This document shows, piece after piece, positions 1 through 6,739 of a stretch of 10,357 nucleotides of DNA; position 1 is the first letter of the stretch, and every line of letters begins with the position of its first letter. The DNA lies in contig CAZVWH010000100.1 of assembly GCA_964631175.1 (NCBI GenBank), forward strand, positions 1 to 10,357, in the 5' to 3' direction. Made by a program: the position numbers and the translations under genes. A model generated the notes under the pieces. The model searched no databases, was not told the origin of the DNA, and worked only from the letters and a program-made list of their open reading frames with translations. Source of the stretch: CAZVWH01 sp964631175. Lineage in GTDB: Bacteria > Planctomycetota > Phycisphaerae > Sedimentisphaerales > Anaerobacaceae.

Positions 1-92
1 GTGACAAAAAATGAGTAATGATGCCCCCAATTCAGACAGGTTCCCTCATATATACAAAAATCATGAGAAAATACACTCTTCCGCTTGCGGTT

Positions 93-150
93 ACCGCTGA
101 CAGGACGTAGAAATTCGTAAACCCTACCCTGCCCTTATCCTGTCAGCGGT
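93..150. repeat. 13-bp perfect inverted repeat with 32-nt loop
   Basis: The arm ACCGCTGACAGGA at 93-105 is matched exactly by its reverse complement TCCTGTCAGCGGT at 138-150, leaving a 32-nt loop. No T-run follows on either strand, so it is not a classic intrinsic terminator. The left arm is preceded by a second small palindrome, CCGCTTGCGG at 81-90, whose GCGG half could instead pair with CCGC at 94-97, so alternative folds are possible. It lies 72-129 nt past the stop of the minus-strand gene. It could be a 3' processing structure, a REP-like or mini-transposon remnant, or a regulator binding site; the sequence alone does not decide. Confidence 0.6.
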
Positions 151-194
151 GTTCCGTGCTGTGTTTGTCTTAAATCGCAGCAAAGGTCAAAGGC

Positions 195-214
195 TTCGAC
201 CGAGCTCAGCCGAA
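195..214 (-). terminator. Possible 3' hairpin after the repeat-protein gene
   Basis: Read on the minus strand, the RNA gives a 7-bp stem UUCGGCU / GGUCGAA around the loop GAGCUC, starting 7 nt after the TGA stop of the small secreted-protein gene. Two of the pairs are G-U wobbles. On the plus strand those positions become A-C mismatches, so the structure is much better as a minus-strand transcript. No U-tract follows, so it may be a 3' stabilising or Rho-assisted structure and not an intrinsic terminator. Confidence 0.4.
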
Positions 215-221
215 CGTCTTG

Positions 222-752
222 TCACTTAATCACCACGACAGCGTCACCACCAACTGCATGAGCAGTCGTGACAGCATCTCCGCCATAACTAATAGCAGTA
301 GCAGTGGCATTACCGCCTTTGACAATGCATGATGGATTGCATAAAGGCTTGCACTTAATCACTAAAGTAGCGTCTCCACCAATTGCCTGAGCAGCCGGGT
401 CGGCACTTCCGTTATAGCTCACAGCAGTAGCAGTAGCATCACCGCCCTTAACGATGTATGACGGATTGCATGTAGGCTTGCACGGTGAATTGAAGTGATG
501 CTTCCACGGTGGAACACACGGCCACCAGCAGAACCGGCGAATTACCGGATAATGGCAGCCAATAATACATGTTTGTTGCTGAAAGCCGACCGCACCACAG
601 AAATAGTATGAGTGCGCTATTGGGCCGTGACCAACTATAGCTGTGTGATAGGATGCAAACAGTGAATGGCCGGCTGTATGCCCAATGGCTGCAAAACCGG
701 CAGTAGTTAACAGCAAAACTGCCGCCAAAGAAAATACACATTTCTTAAGCAC
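222..752 (-). CDS. Small secreted cysteine-rich protein with two 43-residue repeats
   Basis: I do not recognise a family. With a GTG start the product is 176 residues. It begins with a basic LKK and a hydrophobic stretch (CVFSLAAVLLLTTAGFAA) that reads as a Sec signal peptide. The middle, about residues 25-90, is rich in His, Cys, Trp and Tyr (FCWWPC, PPWKHHF). Two tandem 43-residue repeats, residues 91-133 and 134-176, fill the rest. Each opens with CKPxCNPS, continues IVKGG(D/N)ATATA, and ends GGDAxxVIK; 30 of 43 positions agree by hand count, and the second copy ends exactly at the stop codon. The start is set by AAAGGAGGT 6 nt before GTG (752-750). The ATG at 770 would put that Shine-Dalgarno inside the coding region and has none of its own. 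The paired cysteines and small-residue GGDA motifs suggest an extracytoplasmic, disulfide-stabilised beta-rich repeat protein (inference). It lies 262 nt downstream of the HEAT-repeat gene on the same strand; co-transcription is unproven. Confidence 0.8.
   Translation of the reverse strand: MLKKCVFSLAAVLLLTTAGFAAIGHTAGHSLFASYHTAIVGHGPIAHSYYFCGAVGFQQQTCIIGCHYPVIRRFCWWPCVPPWKHHFNSPCKPTCNPSYIVKGGDATATAVSYNGSADPAAQAIGGDATLVIKCKPLCNPSCIVKGGNATATAISYGGDAVTTAHAVGGDAVVVIK
225..482 (-). repeat. Two tandem 129-bp coding repeats
   Basis: Units at 225-353 and 354-482 have a period of exactly 129 bp (43 codons) and both begin, in plus-strand reading, with CTTAATCAC. They remain clearly alike at the DNA level, for example around GGATTGCAT and GGCTTGCA. 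This indicates an in-frame duplication within the secreted-protein gene, with divergence since. Confidence 0.85.
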
Positions 753-758
753 TTCGAT

Positions 759-767
759 ACCTCCTTT
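759..767 (-). promoter_or_regulatory. Shine-Dalgarno AAAGGAGGT that decides the GTG start
   Basis: On the minus strand AAAGGAGGT is a near-perfect match to the anti-Shine-Dalgarno sequence. It is 6 nt before GTG at 752-750 and immediately follows the ATG at 770-768. The position fits initiation at the GTG and not at the ATG. Confidence 0.8.
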
Positions 768-916
768 CATTTTTCAATACAGGATGTCTGAAAGCTCGAT
801 AAAAATCAAGTAGTCAATCTTGATGTTATTGAAAATGAGGACACCTTCTCTCTATCTAAAACAGACTGAAGGCAGGTCAAAGGTATCCCGCCATGTGCAT
901 TATTACAAACCGATCT

Positions 917-933
917 TTGCCGGCCTGCGGCAA
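917..933. repeat. Short inverted repeat between two minus-strand genes
   Basis: TTGCCG at 917-922 and CGGCAA at 928-933 flank a 5-nt loop. The element sits about 80 nt after the stop of the HEAT-repeat gene, in the 262-nt gap before the small secreted-protein gene. There is no T-run, so a terminator role is only possible. Nothing else was supported in this gap. Confidence 0.3.
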
Positions 934-1014
934 TTCGGCAGCATCTCTATATGGGAATGGTTGTGGAGAATGAGGCTATACTTATTCTCTTTGGCATCGA
1001 TTTATGAATTGCTT

Positions 1015-2808
1015 TTAACTTTTTGCCTGGTCGAGGATGAGGTCCTTTACTTTCTGACTGGGAAGATTAAGTGCACCGTAAGCAGCAGCGGCTGCTCTTC
1101 TCAAATCGGGGTCAGTCTCGTCCGAGCTGATAAGTGCATAAATCTCGTCAAGTACATTTTCAGCAAGCATATTGGCGTTTATTTTCGCCGAAATAGCTAA
1201 CGAGTTAAACGCCAATATTTGCACATCCAGCACGTTGCTGTTATCCAGAGCCATTGCTGCTATCGCCCGTTGGGCGTCAGGACTGCTTAAATGAGCCAAA
1301 ATCTGGCTGGCAAGAATCCGAATTTCAGGACGCTCATCATTAGTTGCATTTATAATCGAAGGCTGAGCCAATGATAAATCAATGACCCGATTGCGAGTTT
1401 GAGCTAATTTGAGCATGGCATTAGCTGCTCGAAAGGCATAACTGATAGCTAAATCCCCATTCCAGCGTTGTGAATTTTGGCCGACCTGCTCACCGCTTTG
1501 TGCGAGAGCCTGTGCCAAATTCTCAGCGACCAGCCTACTCTCGGCGAATCCCTGCTGGGGCCCGGCTAAAGCTACAGCTATCGCTGCACTATATCTTACG
1601 GCTCTATCATTGAAAGACAGGGCCTGAAGCAGCGGCTGGGATGAGCCTAATGCGTAAAATAGTGACTTCTCGCCGGCAGTGACAGCCAACGCCTCGACAG
1701 CACCAAGTGCTACATCGGCATTTCCATCTTTAACAGCCCGCGCTAACGCATGATGCAGATATTCAGGGCCTGCTGTGGTGGCATAGACAAGCGCATCAGC
1801 ATGTTTTTGGCCAAAATAAGCCGGCATTTCAATACCGGCAGACTCGGCTTTGAAAAAGGAAGCCAACCACAAGCCAATAGCCAAGCCAAATCCCGGATCA
1901 GACTTCAATGCCCATTCGCAGCACCGCATCGCCATAAGTTCGTTGAAATAATCCTTATCGACCTCCTCTCGAACCAGGCGCTGGCGAGCTGAGTCCCAAA
2001 ACCATATATTGGCAAAATCAACATTCTCTGACGGAGCTAAGGATTGGGAGTGGTAATAATAGTTTTCCGCAAGCCGGAAGAACAGCTCCGCAGCGGGGAC
2101 TTGTGCCGCCGCCGGATCAATCTCTCTAATACCGGCCATAGCCAAGCTGCTAAGCTGGCTGGAATTGTCCTTTTCGACAATGTATTTTAAATGGGCCAAT
2201 GATTGGGGATAACCGATGCTGCCCAAGGCCTTTATTATTTCAGCTTTAATCGCAACGTTTTCGCCCTGCAATGCGGCTACGAGCGGCCTTATTGCAGGCC
2301 TGCCGATTTGTGGAAGCGCCCATATAATGTTCGGCAATTCATCCGTACGAGTATCATCAGCCATCGCATCGAGCATAAAGCCAATCGCATATTCGCCTGC
2401 ATTTTTGAGCCTTTGAACCGCTGTGAGTCTGCCGCGTTCCGTGCCGCTTAGCCTTTTTATCTCCTCTACGATAATCTTAGGTTCACTGCGACGGACAAAT
2501 CTGCCATGCTCGATGATATCCAGAACCCTTCCGGCAAGCTCGACTAACTCTGCGTCGGGTGAGTGCTCCTGAACTCTTAACAGGAACGAAAAACCAGTGG
2601 GATTTTGTTGACTTAAGTTAAATAATTCCAATGGATTAGGCTCACTTTCCAATATAGCCTGTGCGTATCCCTTGGCTAAGTCGAACCTGCCGATTTTAGT
2701 ATAATGCAAGAAATCGTTCCAGTTGTCTTCAAGACTTTGGCAAAAGGCATCGCTAACAAAAGAAAGTCCGATTGCCAAGATTGCTGCGGCAATTTTTCTA
2801 TTTAGCAT
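1015..2808 (-). CDS. Exported HEAT-repeat protein
   Basis: The 597-residue product begins with a signal peptide (MLNRK, then a hydrophobic run to about residue 20; likely cleavage near DAFC-Q, with no clear lipobox). Residues 26-120 are helical. Residues about 125-235 form HEAT-like helical pairs, for example GEYAIGFMLDAMADD, WALPQIGRPAIRPLVAALQ and IIKALGSIGYPQSLAHLKYIV. A less regular segment follows at 240-345. A second HEAT array occupies about 350-590, with the alternation LLQALSFNDRAVRYSAAIAVAL, EIRILASQILAHLSS and LRRAAAAAYGAL. HEAT solenoids are protein-binding scaffolds; no catalytic motif is visible, so the role is probably a periplasmic or surface scaffold (inference). Similar exported HEAT proteins are common in planctomycetes, as I recall. 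The start is supported by GGAGAG 6 nt upstream (2815-2820), and a sigma70-like promoter lies about 100 nt further upstream. It is divergent from the two-component operon. The partner is unknown. Confidence 0.85.
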   Translation of the reverse strand: MLNRKIAAAILAIGLSFVSDAFCQSLEDNWNDFLHYTKIGRFDLAKGYAQAILESEPNPLELFNLSQQNPTGFSFLLRVQEHSPDAELVELAGRVLDIIEHGRFVRRSEPKIIVEEIKRLSGTERGRLTAVQRLKNAGEYAIGFMLDAMADDTRTDELPNIIWALPQIGRPAIRPLVAALQGENVAIKAEIIKALGSIGYPQSLAHLKYIVEKDNSSQLSSLAMAGIREIDPAAAQVPAAELFFRLAENYYYHSQSLAPSENVDFANIWFWDSARQRLVREEVDKDYFNELMAMRCCEWALKSDPGFGLAIGLWLASFFKAESAGIEMPAYFGQKHADALVYATTAGPEYLHHALARAVKDGNADVALGAVEALAVTAGEKSLFYALGSSQPLLQALSFNDRAVRYSAAIAVALAGPQQGFAESRLVAENLAQALAQSGEQVGQNSQRWNGDLAISYAFRAANAMLKLAQTRNRVIDLSLAQPSIINATNDERPEIRILASQILAHLSSPDAQRAIAAMALDNSNVLDVQILAFNSLAISAKINANMLAENVLDEIYALISSDETDPDLRRAAAAAYGALNLPSQKVKDLILDQAKS

Positions 2809-2912
2809 CTATATCTCTCCAAAACTTGTATATTCTGCGGAATTCGGGGCCTCCCTGTCTCCGGCCTGCAGATAAAAATTAGCCATTATAAATAATCGTT
2901 CCTCCAAACCAC

Positions 2913-2941
2913 ATACTACAATAAAATCCATTTTCTGTCAA
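2913..2941 (-). promoter_or_regulatory. Sigma70-like promoter for the HEAT-repeat gene
   Basis: On the minus strand a perfect -35 TTGACA (2941-2936) is followed after 17 nt by TAGTAT (2918-2913), which matches the -10 consensus at 4 of 6 positions including T1, A2 and T6. Transcription would start near 2905, giving a leader of roughly 100 nt to the ATG at 2808. The second TATAAT on this strand (2890-2885) lacks a -35 match. Confidence 0.5.
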
Positions 2942-3403
2942 TAAAAACCCGCTTCATATAATCACGATAACGGAACCTTCTATCTTCCTTATATATGGAT
3001 GTTATAGCAGTTCTTAATATAATATAGGACGTAACGGTTCGTTTTGCTTAGAGCGGGTTAGCAGCGAATAATGCAAAGAAAATATATCCCTCTCCTGAAA
3101 ATGCAAGGATTACAGCACTTGGAAGAAGCAACCGGGTAACAAACCGCAGATTCATCATATATTTCTGAACTATCGGAAACTCCGGGTAACGTAATTGGAT
3201 TTCTCTCTCAGCACAGCCTTATCGGAAGATTTGCCGTCCCGGTAGGCTCTCTGTCGATCTTATCAGCAGTCCAAATTTCTGAAACGCACTTCGATTAAAA
3301 ACGCAGGCACATTCTTTGAATACCTCGATTCACTCATAATTTGCGATTTATAACACAAAAGTAGTACGACAAAAATTACAAAAATTTTCAAAAAAGGACA
3401 AAA

Positions 3404-3437
3404 TCGTAACAAAACGGTAATATTCTTCTTTTATAAT
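3404..3437 (+). promoter_or_regulatory. Candidate response-regulator operator plus -10 box
   Basis: TCGTAAC (3404-3410), AAAA, then CGGTAAT (3415-3421) form two 7-bp half-sites 11 bp apart that share GTAA. Ten bases later is a perfect TATAAT (3432-3437). No TTGACA-like -35 lies at the usual distance. Known Pho boxes have 7-4-7 architecture with an AT-rich spacer and sit about 10 bp before the -10, where PhoB substitutes for the -35. The downstream operon encodes two PhoB-family regulators, so autoregulation is plausible. The shared half-site is only 4 bp, so this is an inference. Confidence 0.35.
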
Positions 3438-3488
3438 TACCTTTGGCAAAGATAAAATTTATTAATCTATTTTTGAAAGGAGCTAATT

Positions 3489-6400
3489 ATGAAAAGGTTG
3501 AAAAGTATCATCCTTATCTTTCTGCTGGCCATTGGCTTGTTTAGCACAGTTGCACTTGCCAAGTCGGCCGGCGTGATGTTGCAGGAAGGCCTTTATGCCG
3601 AGGAGATAGAGGGTGACCTTGATGCTGCAATCAAGATTTACCAGCAGATAATAGCTGACCCTTCGGCTAACCGCTCTCATGTAGCGCAGGCACTGTATCG
3701 GCAAGGCATGTGCTATATGAAAAAGAAAGATGAACAACAGGCAAAAGCAGTTTTTCAGAAATTGGTTCAACAGTACGGAGATCAAAAAAATCTTGTTGAA
3801 AAGGTCAAACCTTTGCTTGCTGATCTCATGAACCACGACCCCGCCACATTGATGCCGCCGGATACACTGGCCTATGTTGAGTTAGGCAATCCCGGAAGAC
3901 AGATTGAGACAATTCTCCAGATGCTCAAAGGTACTCCTTTTGAGAATCCCCTCGCTGCTATTGGTGCCGGCAAGGGTCCGGGCCAGGTTGGCACAGGCGG
4001 TAGGTCACCCGCAGATATGATGGCTGCTCTGTTGAATCCGAGCATGATGGCGGAATTTAAGAAAATACGGGGCATGGCTGTTGGCATTACAGGTATTAGA
4101 CAACAAAACCCACCATTAATTGCCGTATTGTATCCTGGCAAGAGTGATGCTTTACGCGGCCTGATTTTGGCAGGATTGGGTATGGTTGGAACACCAGGCG
4201 AGCCTATTGAAGGTATGCAGACCCTCAATATTATGAACACCACTGGTGTAGCACACGATGATGAAGTAATAATCATCGCAAACCCTAAGGAGCGGCTGAC
4301 CTGGTGTATCAAGCAATATAAGGGTATTACCAACGAGCCAACACTTTCTTCGGAGAATAAAGTATTTGCTAAAATCAGAAAGGAAGATCGCCAGGCTAAC
4401 GCCATTACAGTTTGGGTGGATGGCGCCCGCACTTATTCCGCTGTTTCCGGAATGCTGGAACAAATGGGGCAAGCAGAACAGCTTCGTGTAGCTGATGGTA
4501 TTGCTGATATTAAAAACATCGAGGACGTAATCACCACAATTTTAATTGAGCAAGCGGGCATCGCAGTAGATACCGGCATCAACTTTAAAGACAATCACAA
4601 TTGTCTGCCGTATAAAATGATGCAAACTCCAAACCTGAGCAAAAATGGTTTTATGGGCATTCCATCTGAAGCGGTTGCCGTGGCCAGCTTTGCATTGGGA
4701 GAGGCTGGAAGCAGCAGTATCGAGAATGCACAAAACGCTGTCGAGAAGCTGACGGGCCTGAGCCTCGGACGTGAAATTTACGCCAACATCGAGCAGGTAA
4801 ATCTCTTTGCGGTGCCGCCTCAAACAATGGCTAATGAAGGTTGGAATATCGAGCAATTATTATCATGTTTCGGTGTGGCACTGACCAGCCGCAATCCCCA
4901 ACACACTCGCCAGCTCCTTACCCAGATTTTGGAGATAGCTAATCTGGTGGCAACTGTAGCAGGAGCTAAACAATCAGTTGAGCAGCCCGATGCCGCTGAA
5001 GGCAGATACGTGCTGCCGCTCGGACCTGACCAGAAGATTTCCTTCTTCTTAGGTCAGCGTGAAAAAACCACTGTTCTGGCATTTAGTCCTGATGTTCTCA
5101 ATGCATCGCTATCGGCTGTTGAGATGAAGAAATCTGCTATAACTGCTGGCGTTTTGCAGGAGCCCCTAAAGAAAGTGACCACCAATACCAGTAAATTGGT
5201 GCTGGTCAATGTCGGTGGAGCTATACAAATTGCTAATTCCAACATCAATCTCGGTCCCAGGGACGCTGAAGGTGGTCCACACCAACTGCTTGCTCAGTTG
5301 GCACAAAACTTCAACAAAACTACCATCCAGTTATGTACTGAAGAAAAGCTTAATAGCTTCAATATCCATGCCGGCATAAGCGAACTACCACCTGTAAACG
5401 ACGTGTTCGTACCAATGATGCAGCTTACCGAGGTTCTGCACAAGGCCAAGTCTGAGGCAGAGGCAAAGAAGAGAAAGAAAGTAGTTCCCGCCGATATTAA
5501 AAAAGCGAGTCAGCCTCCGGTAATAGATGCAACAGAAGATGACATCTGGTCCGACGCCAGGATGTACAAGCTCGAAAAAGTGATATATTCACCTATCTCA
5601 TCCGATGAAGACTTCTCAGCTTACTACAAGGTCATGTGGGATAAAGAAAATCTGTACATGCTGGTTGATGTGACCGATGATAATCTTACAAACGACTCAG
5701 GTTCAGATCAGTGGTACATGGATGACTGTATTGAGGTCTTTATCGATGCTGACAATAGTAAGTCGGACAGCTTTGACGAGAATGACTACCAATATCACTT
5801 CGACTGGGACAAAAGCAGCCCGGCGATGGGTGAGGATAAGCACGGCAAAACGGACAATGTAGAATTTGCAATGGTAACATCCTTCGACCCGGCTCAGGAC
5901 GGGACGGAAAAAGGATATCGTACTGAGATCAAGTTTCCATGGTCAACCTTAGGAACGAAACCATCTGCAGGAGCATCAATTGGTCTGGAAGTTCACGTCA
6001 ATGATGATGACGATGGTGACCGGACCAAGCTGGCTTGGTGGGGCACAAAAGATACTGCCTATGCCGATCCACGAACTTTTGGAACAGCCCTGTTAGTTGA
6101 TTTAGTGGGCTGGTGGAAACTTGATGAGGCCGAAGGCACCACCGCTTCTGACTCATCCGGCTACGGACATGCCGGTACACTCATGGGCAGTCCGGTGTGG
6201 CAGCCGAGCGGCGGTAAAGTCGATGGTGCGCTGGAGTTTAATGGCAATGGTGATTATGTAAATCTTGGTCGCAAATCGAACTTTGACATAACCGAGCTTA
6301 TTACCGTAACAGCATGGATAAAGGTAAGCCGGTTCGAGAATGATTGGTCGGCGATCGTCACTAAGGGTGATAGCGCCTGGAGGCTCCAGCGAGATAGTGG

Positions 6401-6728
6401 CACTAATTGTCTCGAATTTGCCTGCTCCGGTCTAAACGTACCCGATACCCAGTGGAACAATATCCTTGGAAAAGTGAACGTAAATGATGGCCAATGGCAT
6501 CACGCCGCTGGAGTATATGACGGCTCGAAGCTCTATTTATATGTTGACGGCAAGTTAGACGTTTCGTCGAACGCTCCCGGCAGTATCAATGTCAATGACT
6601 ATCCTGTTTATATAGGCGAAAATGCAGAAGAAACTGAACGATTCTGGCATGGCCTTATCGATGACGTGCGCATTTACAATTATGCCCTCGGTGAAGGCGA
6701 GATTTTGGCCTTAGTCAAGGCAGACTAA
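3489..6728 (+). CDS. Secreted TPR / DUF3352-like / CBM9-like / LamG protein
   Basis: The 1079-residue product starts with a signal peptide (MKRLKSIILIFLLAIGLFST, cleavage near VALA-KS). Residues 33-100 form a TPR-like pair (EGLYAEEIEGDLDAAIKIYQ; ALYRQGMCYMKKKDEQQAKAVFQKLV). Residues about 120-650 resemble DUF3352-type planctomycete proteins (PPDTLAYVEL opening), an uncertain match. A charged linker (653-670, AEAKKRKK) leads to a CBM9-like domain at about 676-870, shown by PPVIDATEDDIW, YYKVMWDKENLYMLVDVTDD, a DDCIEVFIDAD core and FPWSTLG. Residues 874-1075 are a LamG/concanavalin-like domain (GWWKLDEAEGTT; DGALEFNGNGDYVNLG; GLIDDVRIYNYALGEGEI). The last two domain types usually bind carbohydrates, so the protein is probably a surface or periplasmic glycan-binding scaffold. 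No enzyme motif, lipobox or C-terminal anchor is evident. AAAGGAG lies 6 nt before the ATG. It is followed after 11 nt by the histidine kinase, so it is probably part of the same sensing system. Confidence 0.85.
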   Translation: MKRLKSIILIFLLAIGLFSTVALAKSAGVMLQEGLYAEEIEGDLDAAIKIYQQIIADPSANRSHVAQALYRQGMCYMKKKDEQQAKAVFQKLVQQYGDQKNLVEKVKPLLADLMNHDPATLMPPDTLAYVELGNPGRQIETILQMLKGTPFENPLAAIGAGKGPGQVGTGGRSPADMMAALLNPSMMAEFKKIRGMAVGITGIRQQNPPLIAVLYPGKSDALRGLILAGLGMVGTPGEPIEGMQTLNIMNTTGVAHDDEVIIIANPKERLTWCIKQYKGITNEPTLSSENKVFAKIRKEDRQANAITVWVDGARTYSAVSGMLEQMGQAEQLRVADGIADIKNIEDVITTILIEQAGIAVDTGINFKDNHNCLPYKMMQTPNLSKNGFMGIPSEAVAVASFALGEAGSSSIENAQNAVEKLTGLSLGREIYANIEQVNLFAVPPQTMANEGWNIEQLLSCFGVALTSRNPQHTRQLLTQILEIANLVATVAGAKQSVEQPDAAEGRYVLPLGPDQKISFFLGQREKTTVLAFSPDVLNASLSAVEMKKSAITAGVLQEPLKKVTTNTSKLVLVNVGGAIQIANSNINLGPRDAEGGPHQLLAQLAQNFNKTTIQLCTEEKLNSFNIHAGISELPPVNDVFVPMMQLTEVLHKAKSEAEAKKRKKVVPADIKKASQPPVIDATEDDIWSDARMYKLEKVIYSPISSDEDFSAYYKVMWDKENLYMLVDVTDDNLTNDSGSDQWYMDDCIEVFIDADNSKSDSFDENDYQYHFDWDKSSPAMGEDKHGKTDNVEFAMVTSFDPAQDGTEKGYRTEIKFPWSTLGTKPSAGASIGLEVHVNDDDDGDRTKLAWWGTKDTAYADPRTFGTALLVDLVGWWKLDEAEGTTASDSSGYGHAGTLMGSPVWQPSGGKVDGALEFNGNGDYVNLGRKSNFDITELITVTAWIKVSRFENDWSAIVTKGDSAWRLQRDSGTNCLEFACSGLNVPDTQWNNILGKVNVNDGQWHHAAGVYDGSKLYLYVDGKLDVSSNAPGSINVNDYPVYIGENAEETERFWHGLIDDVRIYNYALGEGEILALVKAD

Positions 6729-6739
6729 GCGGTTAGTAT

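Larger units (their letters stand above)
2809..3488. other. 680-bp divergent intergenic region
   Basis: This region separates the minus-strand HEAT gene from the plus-strand sensor operon. It holds the Shine-Dalgarno and promoter of the HEAT gene on the left. On the right is an AT-rich leader (about 3340-3488) with TATAAT at 3432-3437 and a PhoB-box-like repeat at 3404-3421. Between them I see no gene. The longest open stretch (about 3140-3298, plus strand) has no start codon or Shine-Dalgarno. GTAAC occurs four times on the plus strand (3031, 3136, 3186, 3406), two of these inside the longer direct repeat CCGGGTAAC (3132-3140, 3182-3190). The length is large for this compact neighbourhood and leaves room for a small RNA or long leader, but I found no fold or family that I recognise. 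Confidence 0.6.

Noticed and set aside
1..110. Small plus-strand frames at the left edge (ATG 11 to 100; ATG 18 to 110, with a TAATG junction at 16-20)
   Set aside because: Both are about 30 codons, lack a Shine-Dalgarno and end inside the inverted-repeat region. Whether 1-18 is the tail of a gene cannot be told from so few bases.
812..817. TTGACT on the minus strand as a -35 for the small secreted-protein gene
   Set aside because: No acceptable -10 at 16-18 bp.
820..1200. 126-codon plus-strand open frame
   Set aside because: Much of it is antisense to the HEAT-repeat gene, there is no Shine-Dalgarno before its ATG, and the translation has no recognisable pattern.
3018..3023. TATAAT on the plus strand as a promoter for the sensor operon
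   Set aside because: No -35-like hexamer at 16-18 bp and more than 450 bp from the start codon in an AT-rich stretch.
3071..3298. Open stretch interrupted once (TAA at 3137-3139), possibly a pseudogene
   Set aside because: The first 22 codons lack a Shine-Dalgarno, the following 50 or so codons lack a start, and the translation is not recognisable. Chance is a sufficient explanation.
3443..3471. TTGGCA with TCTATT as a plus-strand promoter
   Set aside because: The -10 is poor (lacks A2) and transcription would start at or within the Shine-Dalgarno of the gene.
3872..4472. Long antisense open frames inside the secreted multidomain gene
   Set aside because: They are shadows of the plus-strand coding sequence, with no ribosome-binding site and no protein-like pattern.
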